Part shown: piece by piece, positions 20,299 through 32,778 of the stretch
How positions within the stretch are numbered: the stretch's first letter is position 1
Layout of the letters: the number at the start of each line of letters is the position of its first letter
DNA from: Platerodrilus igneus
Taxonomy: Eukaryota; Arthropoda; Insecta; Coleoptera; Lycidae
NCBI GenBank assembly: GCA_036346225.1
Contig: JARFIW010001339.1
Coordinates: forward strand, 385,001-449,000
Direction of reading: 5' to 3'
Length of the DNA stretch: 64,000 nucleotides
Notes under the pieces: generated by a model
Database searches by the model: none
What the model was told of the DNA's origin: nothing
The model's input: the letters and a program-made list of their open reading frames with translations, nothing else
Made by a program: the position numbers and the translations under genes

Positions 20299-22363
20299 CT
20301 TATTTGCAAGGAGGTTCACCAAAGCCAATTGCGTGCGTATCACCTTTTACACCCCAATCTAAAGTGGGAGAGGATGAACCATTTCCTGAGTCTGAAAGCG
20401 AATACTTTCCCAGCCCACATTCATCAATTAGTGAAGCCGATGGTCCTGAAATACTTCAAGAAGCAGTATTACGTGCAGCTGATGTCAGTTTAATGAAACT
20501 ACTTACTAAAATGGAATATACTATTGAAGCAACTTATACGACAAATTGTAAAATTATAGATTCCACATCGAAAGCTACAAATGTTGTTGGGTTTGTGGTT
20601 GAAGAGTGCTATAATACTGCAGAAAAAAGAGTACTGATCGATTTTGCAAAAAAAGATAGTGGGAAAAGAATTCGTGACAAGGTACATTCGTGTTATTTTT
20701 GCAATAATTTGTTTAAGAATAATTTACCTCGACATTATCAACGAGCGCATAGTAATGAAACTGAAGTTGCAAAAATTTTTGCCATACCAGGTCTTAAAAG
20801 GAGAAGGGAAGAATTAATAAATTTAAAAAGATGTGGAGATTTTTATCATAATTGTGAAGTCCTAACCTTGCAGAAAGGAGAATTAATATTAGCACGAAGA
20901 CCAGCTGAACATGATTTGCAGTTTTCAGCTTGCACAGATTATGGACCATGCACCGAATGTTTTGGATTTATGCTAAAATGCCATATCTGGCATCATCTGA
21001 AATATAGCTGTAATGCCAAAAGAAACCAAAACGAAACGACAGATAAATGTGAAAATTTTGATAAGCGATTAGTTGTTACAGAGACTACAGCTTTACTAAA
21101 TAGCATTCTGGCGCGAACTTTATCAAAAGTTTGTGTAAAATATTTTTAAGTTTAAGCATGATGATATCTCAGAAGTTTGTAAAGCAGATCCCTTGGTTGT
21201 AAGGTATGGTGCATTTTTGTATGAGAAGTACAACTCTTCCCAAGGCGAATTAATAAGGCAAAGCATGCGACAACTAGCTAGGTTAATTTTGGAGGTGCGA
21301 CAACATAGCAATGTCGATTTATTAAGTGAACTTATTTGCCCGCAGAATTTTGATATTATTATGTTAGCAACGAAACGACTATGTCTTTCTAATACAGATA
21401 ATGTAAGTAGGCCATAGTTTGGCATACTGTCTTTAGCGCTTAAAATGGGATATGCTTTAAAAAATTGTGCTGCTATTGAGAGGGGGCAAGCCCTCAGACG
21501 TGGTGACCTTGCATAAAACTAATAGCTTTTTAACCTTGTTAAAAATTGAATGGAGTGTTAAAATATCTTCAAATGCTAAGGCAACTTTGAAATCACGACA
21601 ATTAAATGCTGTTGACTTACTTCCGTTAACAAGTGATCTTTTAAAACTTAGGGATTATTTAGATAACTCTATTAAGAAAATTATAACTGACATCATGCAG
21701 TCTTTTACAAGGAATAGTTGGGTGGATTTGGCATCGTTAACGTTAGTCAGAATTATATTGTTCAATAAACGCCGTTCGGGAGAAGCATCTAAAATTACCA
21801 TGCACCAGTATGCAACACGTCCTTCATAGAACAATTTAGGAACTGAGGAAATGAAAAATTTATTAACATCGTTTGAAAAGGAATTAGCATCCAAACTAAC
21901 ACTTGTGCAAGTAATTTGGAAGCAGAGAAGATTAGTACCTGTTATTCTTTCGCACGAGGTTAAACAAATCATAGATCTGCTTATACATACAAGGGTTAAA
22001 GCAGGCATTGAAAACGAAAATCCATATATCTTTGCCGTGCCAGGTACTGCCTTAAGCCAGTAAGAGGTCATGATTGTATTAAAAAGTGGTGTCTAGAAGC
22101 AGGATTGCAGTTCCCTGCTTTAATTACGGGCACCAGATTAAGAAAATATGTTGCAACTGTTAGTCAATTATTTGATCCAACTGAAAATGAGCAGGATTGG
22201 TTAGCACGCCATCTTGGATATGTTATTCGTGTTCATCGCGAATTCTACCGCTTACGAGAAAATGCAGTGGAACTTACCAAAATCAGCAGATTATTAATAG
22301 CTATTGACCAAGAAGAAGCAGTAAAGTTTTCGAATAAAAAGTTACAGGACATAAGTATTAAAG
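20299..22363 (+). pseudogene. Tyrosine-recombinase-like gene, main exon (decayed)
   Basis: Starts after acceptor TTATTTACAG and ends before donor GGTAATT (22364). N-terminal ~100 residues are acidic and Ser/Pro-rich. Then come two Cys/His segments: CYFCNNLFKNNLPRHYQRAH (C2H2-like) and YGPCTECFGF...HHLKYSC. The C-terminal half holds FNKRRSGEA (near 21765-21785; resembles recombinase box I Arg), TGTRLRKYVAT (22126-22157; box II-like), LARHLGY (LGH-like) and VHREFYRL with a Tyr codon at 22246-22248 in the nucleophile position. Frame changes near 21145, 21505 and 22055, and stops at 21415-21417 and 21826-21828, break it. Full-length relatives are annotated as uncharacterized proteins in many animals; the recombinase reading is inference from motif order. 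Confidence 0.72.
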
Positions 22364-23014
22364 GTAATTACAAATGATTATTTCTACTTCGGGTTGCAAA
22401 ATATTTTAAAAATCAAATATAAGAAAAAGTAATCTTCATCAGTTGATGAGGAAAGTGTTTGCTTTAATTCAGTGATTTCAATTGTAATATAAACCAGTTG
22501 ATTTAAATTAGTGATAGTTTTTCCTAGCAAGCTCAATATAGTGTATACAAACGTTCGACTATCATGCAGTATTAACTAAAACGAGAAAATAAAAGTTTCC
22601 AAAAACATCCATTCTTGTTGTAATTGGGCCCTGCTATAATATTTAATGTGATATCACAAATGAAAGCTTTGTTCTAAAGCATTTCATTACAATTAGAATA
22701 AATAAATAAAACCGATTTTCACAAGAAATGCTCAAAATACGCAACATTGGTCTCCATGCAGTAGTTAAGTAGATTGTCATATGCTTACCTTATTTTTGCG
22801 TGTATGAAATATTTCTACAATCATTTATACTTTTTTGAAGCAAATCGCGTGTCTTTGTTTAGGTTGGTTTTGGAAATTTTTGTTTTGGTTTCTGAAATAC
22901 TTCAAGTGTATTGTTTAAAAAACAGTTATTACATACATAGGATTCATGCTCAATTTTGTATTTCTGTCCATAGCCTTATACATTTTAAAATGAATTAAAA
23001 TAAAATTGTTTCAG

Positions 23015-23171
23015 ATTTACCTCCAATAAGTGAAGAACCTAATTACGATAGTGATATAGAAATCACGGAAAAAGAGGAAAATCAAGTAGATTGTGTTATG
23101 AACTTTCACAGTTCACAATTGTTCCGAGAATGCAAGTTATTTACCTGCATCCAAAAATTCTAAGACAAAAG
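23015..23171 (+). pseudogene. Tyrosine-recombinase-like gene, acidic exon
   Basis: Bounded by acceptor TTGTTTCAG (ends 23014) and donor GGTATTG (23172). The exon joins the previous one in phase 1, giving an acidic segment DLPPISEEPNYDSDIEITE. A frame change near 23105-23120 shifts to the frame that reads SYLPASKNSKTK into the donor. Acidic linker before the C-terminal domain is typical of relatives. Confidence 0.65.
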
Positions 23172-23860
23172 GTATTGTACTTAGTAATTGTTTTTAATTT
23201 ATACAGATGTAAATAGGTTTCTGTAATTTTTAATTTTAAATTAATCCACTGAGGAGTTGTTTCATTTAATATCAAAATTGGTAAATCATAATTTAGGACA
23301 AGGCAGTTTTGAACCAAACTATCTATTAACATTGTTACTTCAAAATGTTTAATTGATTTCCAGATACCAGATTTTACTCGTTATAGAAACCTAGCTAACC
23401 GGAAACCAATTAATCAAGCAAGTTAATTTCAATTTACCACCATGACAAGACCATTAATATTTTAATAAACTTTCATTAAGTATAACGTGAATGTTTTTAA
23501 TGCCTGTTTTAAAACCGCATTTTGAATATTGAACATTTTTTATTTTAAGTATGGTATAAAACATTTCACATCTCTCAATTACTATATTCTCTGTTGTTCT
23601 GCATGATCAAATACGGGATTAATTGTTTGCTAAGTTCTGTGCTATTTGGCCCAAACAAGTTATTTGTTAAATTGTTGCATTTAAGTTCTCTTGGAACTTA
23701 AATGTAATTAATAGATATTTATGGATGTTTTTCTTGTGCAGGTTTGGTTTTGGTAAATCCTTATTAGCTTGCTTTATAGTTGGTTCATCTTTAAAATGAA
23801 AGTGTAATAAAATATAAATAACCCTTGTTAAATGTCGGAACTAACAAGTATTTTAACTAG

Positions 23861-24107
23861 GAAAAAGTGTTTCTAACAACATTGCCAAAAGGAAACTCGG
23901 GACAATTTGCAGCAGATCTCCGTGGTCTGATGAAGAAAAAAAATAGTCCTAACGAAAATGAAAGACTATATAAGAGAAGATCGTTTACCTGGAAAGGAAG
24001 CTTGTTCAAAATTATTAGAGGGCAATCCTATTCTTAAAAATAGAAAATGGACGCATGTAAAATTTTTTCTAAAAAATTATATTACTAAAATACATAAGAT
24101 GGAGTAA
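23861..24107 (+). pseudogene. Tyrosine-recombinase-like gene, last exon
   Basis: Follows acceptor TTTTAACTAG (ends 23860) in phase 1. Encodes KRKLGTICSRSPWSDEEKK, then after a one-base frame change in an A8 run (near 23940) the block REDRLPGKEACSKLLEG and NRKWTHVKFFLKNYI, stop at 24105-24107. The order PWSxEE...LPGK...NRxWxxVKxF is the C-terminal signature of this family and looks like a small helical DNA-binding domain. A near copy of the RLPGKE coding segment recurs at 24174-24197 behind another acceptor-like TTATTATAG. Confidence 0.7.
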
Positions 24108-25344
24108 TATATTTTATATATAATTAAACAATTTTATTTATTATAGTCGATGATAGTTTCACCTCCTTTGAATACCGTTTACCTGGTAAAGAAAGCAGTA
24201 AGTCAGTTTTGCATTTTAGAGGATTAGATTTGATGAACTCTGGTTACTATTCATATTTGGTTGAGGGTTAATACTTTAAATGTTTATGTTATGTAAAAAT
24301 ATGTTTATACTTTAAATCTAGTATACTATGTTAACATACACTACTTAGTTCTTATTGTAGAACACTGTGCTAATGACGAAACTACGTTTTTACTTGAATC
24401 GGACAATTTAACCCCCATAATAGGTACTCAAAAATCACTTCAAATAAAAGTTAGTAATTGTTTTTCTTCAGTTCGACCGACTTTTTTCGAACAAACCTTT
24501 TTGTCCAAAACTTTTATTTTAGAGACATTACCGTGTCTCAACCTGCAAGGGTGCCCCAAGTAATAATATGACATGCATAATTAGTACGTTATAAAATGAA
24601 CAAAACAGTTTATGCAAAAGCTGGAATTATATTTGTGTATATATATTTTCAAAAAGCATCAATCAGCTTGTTAAACGATTATTTATAGCAAGACAGTAGT
24701 AATCATAAGGTAGGTATAATTAAACAAAATATAATAAAGACATCAAATGTTTTCTATTTTAATAACATGGTGACAAGTATTTCTGTAGATTTAGATTACC
24801 TATTTTTTGGACAGGTATTTCCCATATCTGATGTTTCACATTTGGTTAAGTTGGCTTTGGTAAAATTGTTGTCACAATGTAATCACAATATTTGTTGAGA
24901 AAATAAAAGCATGATTTTTAAAATGTTCTTTTCACGCACACGGTGTTGCATTTAAAATAATACTCGACGTATTTTATTATTGAAAATGGCCATTGATGCA
25001 CTCGGGACAAAACTCGGAGCAACAATAAAACTACTAGTAAAAACCGTATCCTTATATCTTTTCTAAGTAAAAAGTGATGTACGATCAAAAGCGTCAGAAT
25101 TCTCTAGAACATTTTAAACATGCTGTCATTGTAAATCAGTGGCTGATCACTTATCATTCGAACTAAAAAGTTTTATGAATTCATGAGTAAAGCAGAAATT
25201 CTTTGCACATTTAATTTTGATTTTGATTTGATAAATTTGGTAGAAGTGATTGATATAGAATTAAATAATCAATTACACATTTCAAAATAAAACATTAAAA
25301 TGTTTAATATTTTCATAAAAAAATTACAAATAAAGTGATTGCAA
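24108..25344. other. AT-rich unassigned sequence
   Basis: Apart from the short RLPGKE-like duplicate at about 24146-24200 and a possible exon-like piece after TTATTGTAG at 24360, nothing identifiable. Confidence 0.45.
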
Positions 25345-26128
25345 GTAACACTTCAATTTCAGTATGTACATTCAAAGAAGCAAAATCATTTAAACACTGT
25401 TGTCTCGTTGTGCTTCTGAGATAACTTAATTCATCTTAAGGTTGAAAATGATCGTTCTGGAGTTGCTGTTGTCGCGAATAATACTTGCCAACACTTGGAA
25501 TATTGCATTTATGTTTTTAAATGTTTCCATTTACAAACCTGGAAGAAAAAATATTATAAACGTATAAGTTTCAGTATTATCCGATTCTGAGGATATAAAT
25601 TCTGCTTCAACGTTACTCACTAACAAAGCATTTAGCGCATTTTGTATGTCCTGATTACAAATTCGTTGCCTCCACATTTTGACTTCCGAGATGAAATTTC
25701 TTTCTGTACAATTCAAAATTTCTCCATAAAGTTTGTAAAGGTGTGTGCATTTCTTGCATAGGAAATAGTTGTCCAAAACTTCAGAAAACTAATTTGTGAT
25801 TTTCGAATCAACTTTGAACATGTGGAATGTAGGTAAGTATGAAATGTTGTATTTTTTTTCAATATTTTGCTTTACAGCATTGCAACGATGTTATTGCTAA
25901 TAGCAACGACGTGGATGTTTCATTTCTATCTCGTACTGAGAATAAACTTTAGGAATATATTCATAAATAAAATTTTGAATAAATAATCTGTAATATCTCA
26001 CTATCCATCAAAGTCATTTACAGCATCATCTGCTAATAGCTTCTTCTAAATTTAAATTTTTTCCTGACTCGAGGGTCAATCGACAAAATTGACCGATTCC
26101 ATAATATGACAGGAGATTTGAAATTCAA
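25345..26128 (-). pseudogene. hAT (ZMYM1-like) transposase, C-terminal half
   Basis: Minus-strand frame 25531-25776 has HLYKLYGEILNCTERNFISE and WRQR, like the segment before the dimerisation domain in hAT/ZMYM1-like proteins. Further along (about 25430-25480) a frame reads ATPERSFSTLR, the hallmark of the hAT C-terminal dimerisation domain, followed by a stop and by NVHTEIEVLLAITLF. Several stops and frame changes. The sequence stops at 26128 where the LTR element was inserted; the N-terminal half resumes at 34337. Confidence 0.75.
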
Positions 26129-27688
26129 TGTTGCAGGCGAATTCCTCGTAACGACATTTCTGTATTATTTTTGCAAATTCCTAGGCTATAATTCAATTTT
26201 CGTAGATCTAACTCTATTTACTAGTATGTTTGGATAATTAGGAAATGTTGCATTGGTCTTGCGTGGTAATTTAAATGTTTAAATGTTATTTGTTGATTCG
26301 AATATGATGTATAATCAATTTAATGGGATATCTAGAGCACATTATCAGTTCAAGTTAACATTTGTTTTTTGCTTTTTTGACATACTTTGATCCTGGTTGT
26401 TGCTTTATGCGGTTTAGCCGTTTACCATTTTTGGGATTTGTGACTCCAGGACTTTTTGAGGCAATCTATTTGGTGATGCTTTGTTATGGTTGCTCAATAA
26501 ACTCATTTAAGAGGATTTACATATCGAAGTTGAAGATAATTAATTATTACATTCGAATCCATTGATTTTATTGTACAGGTGTTTTAGGTGCCATATGTTT
26601 CTGTTCGTATTGATCATCAGCTGATCGATGTATATGTTATCGTAGTTCATTGCCCGTTGTACGGTATGTGAATTTATGTGTTGATATTGATTACTAATAT
26701 TGCAAATTGTAGGGTTTTAGATTTCAGATTTCAGATTTTAGGTTTTAGGCTTTAAGTCTTTAACTTAAGAGTTTTAATTGTGAAGCGTGAAATCCGAATA
26801 TTCATAAACTTCAAGCTTCAAGTTCAATTGTTATCCTGCGACGCTTAGCAGTTGTTGGGAATTCTGTCATTGCAACCTCCTGAGTTGACATTGGATGGGT
26901 ATCGTTATGCATGATTTTTATTATAAGTTTATTAAATACAAATTTAATAACGTTAATGCATGAACCTTTTAATGATATTTGTGTACATTTTATGATGAAA
27001 TATTTCAGTAGTTACAATTTGAACCATCACAATTAATTATTCATTTTACAATAATCAATAACAATCAACGCTTATTTATATTTACAAGTGCACCACTGTA
27101 TATAATTTATTGTGCTAATTTGAACATTGTGTAACTGATATCGGTGCACCAATATCCCTTTACATACAGTGCACAATTAATATTAAGTATTCCGTCATTT
27201 CACATACATAAAATAGTAGGTAAATAATTTACGTAAACTTGATTCAATAAGGTATATGTATTGATGCTGTAGATTGTTTAGAAATTTAGTAAATATTGTG
27301 ATAGTGTACTGGTATTTATTTGGGTATGTTCCGTAGTTGTATGTGTGATTTAAGTATCATTTTATGGTAGGATATTTGAGTATCTTTTCGACGGGAGAAC
27401 GTCCCAATTGGGTTCGCGGAAATTCAGGTTCTTCCAATTGGGTGGCGCTCATTAATTTTCGATCTCAGATCTTTCTTTTTTGAGATGGTTTCGTGAGACC
27501 CACTCCCCCCTCCACTGATCTAGTTACGGCAAACGTTCCTAGTATTTTCCGCTGTTCAGGTATACCTATTCGTCCTCGTTATTGTATGTATATTTATTTT
27601 TAGGCGTTAGCGCCTGGCGGTCTTTATCTAGCCAACGTTTCTTTTTTATAAATGTTACGATTGGTAACAGTGGGACAATCGTGTAGCA
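26129..27688 (+). repeat. 5' LTR of the Osvaldo-like element
   Basis: 1560 bp. Matches 32779-34332 closely, with one extra 8-base unit in an AGATTTC repeat near 26720. A 67-codon frame at 26362-26565 occurs in both LTRs but has no known homology. Confidence 0.94.
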
Positions 27689-27694
27689 TTTAAA

Positions 27695-27708
27695 TGGCGC
27701 CCAACGTG
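27695..27708 (+). other. Primer-binding site (tRNA-Lys type)
   Basis: TGGCGCCCAACGTG six bases after the 5' LTR, complementary to the 3' end of tRNA-Lys as in Gypsy and Osvaldo elements. Confidence 0.9.
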
Positions 27709-27903
27709 TTGGCCATATTTTAATCTTGTTTTCCGGTATTTTTGTTAATTCAGTAAGAGAATATTTTATTGGGAATTTGCTTAGAAACTTATTATTAGAT
27801 ATTTATAAAATAACTGGTTTTGTTTATCTTGTGAATGTTTTTGTATTTATGCATGTTAAGCTAATTGGGTACTTTTAGAATTATTTTTTGAATAATTGTG
27901 AAA

Positions 27904-29436
27904 ATGGATTATTATCGTTTATTAGTAGATGAGCTTACTTATGAATTAGCAATTAGAGGCTTACATATCAAAAAGGCTACCGTTGAAATTAAACGTAAAC
28001 TATTGAGAGATTTGTTGACGTCTGAAACGTCATGTGAAATAATATCAAATTCTGATTTAAATTTTTTGCCTGGTAAAGAACTTACGATTTGCGCAGTTAA
28101 ACTTAATGATTTAGAACGTGATATTGATAATTTTAGTTTATCAAATTTTGTAAATGAAAATAAACGTATTTATTCACGACTTGTACATATTCAAAGTAGA
28201 CTTCAACGTATTTTGAAGGGAGACGAAGGTCAATTAATTCATAGAGATGAATTATTAGACAAAACGGCATTAGTACTTACTCGGTTAATTAATATGCAAC
28301 CTAACCGGGATACATCAACCCCTCCTGTTGAAGCAGAAATTTCTTTAATTGATCTAGATGTTCCTACTGACAATAATAGTTTATTAGATGAATCAAATTG
28401 TTTATTACCATTATTACCAGCACCGAATCAACATTGTAGTCGTCCTGCAAATAATTTGGAAACTACCGAAACCCCTGAAATTTTGGAAAAGCACTGTAAC
28501 CCAAAGGATATTATTGTTAATACGAATTTGGTTAGAAAATAATATCCCGATTTTCAATGGTTTTCCCATAAACCAATACAACAATTTTTGCCCATTTATA
28601 AATGGAATATAACATATGATGGTAATTCCAGCGTAAATGACTTTTTACAACGTATCGATGAACTCTGCGAATCGCGTGGTGTCTCGAAACATCTGTTATA
28701 TCAATCCTCGTTCGACATTTTCCGTGGTCCCGCTCTCACGTGGTACCGAGCAATTAAGCATACAATTAAATATTGGGATGAACTTGAACATTGTTTACGT
28801 TCCGCATTTCTACCGTACGATTACGAACTCGCCCTTCAAGACGAAATTCGAGCGCGTACCCAAGGTATCGATGAAAAAGTAATAATATTTATTTCGGTCA
28901 TGGAAAATTTGTTTAAAAGACTCAGACATGTACCGTCTGAAGAAGATCGTATACAAGTTATTAAGCGAAACTTATTACCGCACTTCCAGTCGCAGTTATG
29001 TTTACATGCGGTCAATACTGTTTTAGAATTGACTAAATTATGTCAAAATATAGAAGAAACAAATTTTAGGGCCAAACAATTTCGCCCACCTGCAACTAAT
29101 ACCAAATTACTTTTAGAACCGAACTTAGCTTATCAAAGACCTCTACGTCAGAACTATTTATCCCTTGTTGAGGAAAACAACAATGTGGATATTGAACCTA
29201 TTAAAAATACTTTAACAAATTCTGATTTGTTAATGCAGAATCCTGTTTCCGTACATAATGATGTTATTCAACCGAAGCGACCGGCACTTATTTGCTGGAA
29301 TTGTAATAAGGAAGGACACAGATCCCGTATCTGTACCGAATTAAAAAAATTACATTGTTTCAGATGTGGTCACCCGAATTGTACTCTTAGAAATTGTCCA
29401 AAGTGTTCGGGAAACGATTATTCGAGCCGTCGGTAG
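27904..29436 (+). pseudogene. Gag of Osvaldo-like element, one in-frame stop
   Basis: Starts ATG at 27904 (MDYYRLLVDELTYELAIRG). A TAA at 28540-28542 interrupts it; the same frame continues without further damage to 29436. Residues after the stop form the capsid-like part (WNITYDGNSSVNDFLQRIDE, GPALTWYRAI, LLPHFQSQL), and the C-terminus has two zinc knuckles: CWNCNKEGHRSRIC and CFRCGHPNCTLRNC followed by CPKC. The N-terminal domain is related to the Gag N-termini of families A and B later in the window. The end overlaps pol in the +1-related frame. Confidence 0.9.
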
Positions 29437-32400
29437 ATCGGTCTACGTGCTCGTTGTTTTCAAAGACTCGATCATTCGTAATGAAATTCCTACACCTAAC
29501 TTAGATGTAACCCTGAAAGCCAAACTTGATTTTGTATTGGCTAGTGTTGTCAATGATGAACGACCTTATTTGAAAATTGATATTCTTGGCATCCCTATTC
29601 TTGGATTATTAGATAGCGGTGCGTCCCGTACTATTTTAGGTCAATCCGGATATGAGAAAATTAAAACTTTAAACTTAAAACTCTACTCTACTAAACTAAA
29701 AATGTGTACTGTAGCTAACGGAGAAAATTGTGAAATTAGGGGCAGCTACGACCTACCCATAAAACTGCAACATAAAGTTATTATTTTAGACGTACTTGTA
29801 GTACCCTCCGTGTCCCAATCACTAATTTTAGGGACAGATTTTTGGATGAAAATAGTTTTAGTCCCAGACTTGCGACATGGACAATGGTTTTTAGTTCCAA
29901 CGATCCGACTATTAGTTCTATTAATAGCGAACAGCATTTAAATTCGCAACAATCAGAAAAACTTAATGAGGTTGTTGATAAAATTTTCCAGAAATGCCTA
30001 GTACTCTCGGATGTACTAACATGGTAGAACATGTTATCAAGACTTCTGCCGATCCGATTAAGCAGCGATGGTATCCGATTTCCCCTGCGTTACAAAAAAT
30101 TGTTAATAAAGACTTAGACGATATGTTAAAAGATGGAATTATTAGTCCCTCGTCTAGTCCTTGGGCGTCCCCGATAGTGTTAGTCAAAAAAAAAAGATAA
30201 TTCGTACCGTTTCTGTGTGGACTATCGGAAAGTAAATAAAGTCACTGAGCGTGATGCGTATCCGTTACCCTTGGTATCTGCAACATTGGATAAACTACGA
30301 GATGCCAAATTTTTGACATCATTGGATATTAAAAGCGCTTACTGGCAAGTTCCAGTAGCCGAATCTTCTCGTCCTATTACCGCTTTTAGCGTACCTAACC
30401 GCGGTTTATTTCAATTTAACCATATGCCTTTTGGGCTTCATAATAGTCCAGCTACTTGGCAAAGATTAATCGATAGAGTTCTTGGATTGGACTTTGAACC
30501 CTACGTTTTTGTATATCTAGACGATATAGTCCTAGTTTCTGAACAATTTGATAAGCATATTGAAGTTTTGGAAGAGGTTTTTAAGCGATTAAGGTTAGCA
30601 GGTCTTACCGTTTCCCGTGAAAAGTGCAGTTTTTGTCGGCCAGAAATAAAATACCTTGGTTATGTCGTCAATTCGAACGGTCTTCAAGTAGATCCTGAAA
30701 AAGTATCTGCTATTTTGGATCTTCCTCCTCCACTTAATATTACCGAAGTCCGTCGCTTTTTAGGTCTTTGCGGGTGGTACCGCCGCTTTATTCCCAACTT
30801 CTCTACAGTTGTTGCCCCTATCTCTAAGCTTTTATGTAAAAGTCACAAATTTTTATGGACTACCGAATGTGCAGTTTCGTTTTCTGCCATCAAACAATTG
30901 TTAGTCTCTGCTCCGATCATGTGTTGTCCTGATTTTGACAGTCCCTTTGTAATTCAGACCGATGCCAGTGATTTTGGTCTGGGAGCTGTATTATCCCAAA
31001 CCAGCACCGATGGTGAAAAAGTAGTCAGTTATCTTAGTCGATCCCTTTCCCCTAGCGAACGGAAGTTCAGCGCTACGGAAAAAGAATGTCTTGCCGTGGT
31101 ATGGGCCATTGGCAAGTTTAGCTCATATATTGAAGGCACCCATTTCACGGTTGTAACAGACCACTTTGCATTAGTCTGGCTTGACAATTTGAAGGATCCG
31201 TCCGGCCATTTAGCACGCTGGAGTGTTAAGCTACAGCAGTAAGATTTTAATATTGTTCACCGTCGTGGTAAGGATAACGTCGTACCCGACACTTTATCTC
31301 GCTCTGTCCCGGTTATCAATCAGATTGATGTTAAGGCAGAAGAACCTTATTTTGAAAATATAAACGATCGTTGGTATTCTAAAATGTGCGATCAAATTAA
31401 GAAAAATCCGTTAAGTTACCCCGCTTGGCGATTCGATGGCGTTAATTTATTTAAAAGATGTGAAACTTCATTTCCTGGTTTGGATCAACCTAGTTCTGAT
31501 TGGAAAATTGTAGTACCGAAGTCACATCGTGAAGAATTAATTCGTCGGAATCATGATGAACCCACCTCTGGTCATCTCGGCATATTTAAAACCTATCATC
31601 GAATCATGTCTCGTTATTTCTGGCCCAAAGCCAAAGCTGACGTAACTCGTTACATTCGTTCCTGTAAAACTTGTATTGCGTGTAAAGTAGAAGCAAAGCC
31701 CCCTGCTGGCTTGATGTTAGGACATCCAGAAGTGAACCGTCCATGGGAATTAATTTTTGTAGATATTGTAGGACCCCTTCCGAGATCTACGGCAGGTCAT
31801 AAATATATTTTAAGTATCAAGGACCATCTTAGTAAATTTTGTATTTTCTTACCTATGCGCGATGCAACTTCTCGTAAAGGTACAGAACTGCTTGAAGACA
31901 ATGTCTTTTTATTATTTGGCGTTCCCCGTATTCTAGTTTGCGATAATGGAAAGCCATTTCTCGGCAAACCTTTTAAGGAACTTCTTAAAAATTACAATGT
32001 TGAAGTAAGCCATACGGCTTATTATCATCCGCAGGCAAATTCGGCCGAAAGGCAGCATTGTTCGTTGAAAACTATACTGGCCTCATTTGTTAATACTAAT
32101 CAGCGTACTTGGTCTTCACTATTACAGAAAGCTGCTTGTGCTATGCGTACTTCTCGTCATGAAGTTACCAAACACACCCCGTATTTTGTAAATTTTTGTC
32201 GTGAGATGGTTCTTACTGGAGATAGTCATAAAATTCCTAAACCACCTCCTGAGCCTGGTGAAAATCCCGATTATGTCGATCCTATTAAACGCCCTTCAGT
32301 TTTTGAAAAATTGTTCCGTGAAATTAATACTCTGATAAAAAAATCATTCAATCGTAGCAAGAAGATTTATGATCTTCGACATCGTGATCAGCGTTATGAA

Positions 32401-32610
32401 GTTGGCCAACAAGTATGGCATAAAAATATGGAAATTTCGGATGCAACTAAGTTTTTCACTAAAAAGTTAGCCCCAAAATATGTAGGTCCATTTTTGGTTA
32501 GTAAGCAAGTCTCTCCTTGGACGTATGAATTCCGTGATATAAATGGTCGCAATTGTGGTGTATGGCATGCGAAAGATTTACAATATGATGAAGCTATGCA
32601 TGTTGATTGA
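29366..32610 (+). pseudogene. Pol of Osvaldo-like element: protease, RT, RNase H, integrase
   Basis: Protease frame 29366-29941 has LGLLDSGASRTILG and LILGTDF. RT is spread over three frames: 29994-30200 (ISPSSSPWASPIVLVKK) and 30217-31242 (LDIKSAYWQVPV, MPFGLHNSPATWQR, VFVYLDDIVLVS, LGLCGWYRRFI), with RNase H (QTDASDFGLGAVLSQ, TEKECLAVVWA, VVTDHFALVWL). A run of ten A at 30186-30195, one more than the frame needs, breaks RT; other changes lie near 29850 and 30000, and TAA at 31240-31242 separates integrase. Integrase 31384-32610: zinc domain (HDEPTSGHLG...CKTCIAC), FVDIVGPLPR, VCDNGKPF, YYHPQANSAERQH, then a C-terminal LAPKYVGPFLV block; its catalytic D, D, E are present. Confidence 0.93.
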
Positions 32611-32762
32611 GAATTTAAGTTGTGATTGTAAGTAGATAGGTAGTGTGGGTTCGAGCCCCACGTTTAGCTTAGATTTGTTGTTGCCTGAATTTGATACTAG
32701 ATTTTGAGATTTAATAGAAATAGTTGAATCCTTAGAAAATTTTCCTATGGGTCAATTTTCTG

Positions 32763-32778
32763 CGGGTAAAGGGGGGAA
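32763..32778 (+). other. Polypurine tract of Osvaldo-like element
   Basis: GGGTAAAGGGGGGAA directly before the 3' LTR. Confidence 0.85.

Noticed and set aside
26362..26565. 67-codon gene conserved with 33012-33215
   Set aside because: Both frames are the same stretch of the two LTRs; their similarity comes from LTR duplication, with no domain recognised.
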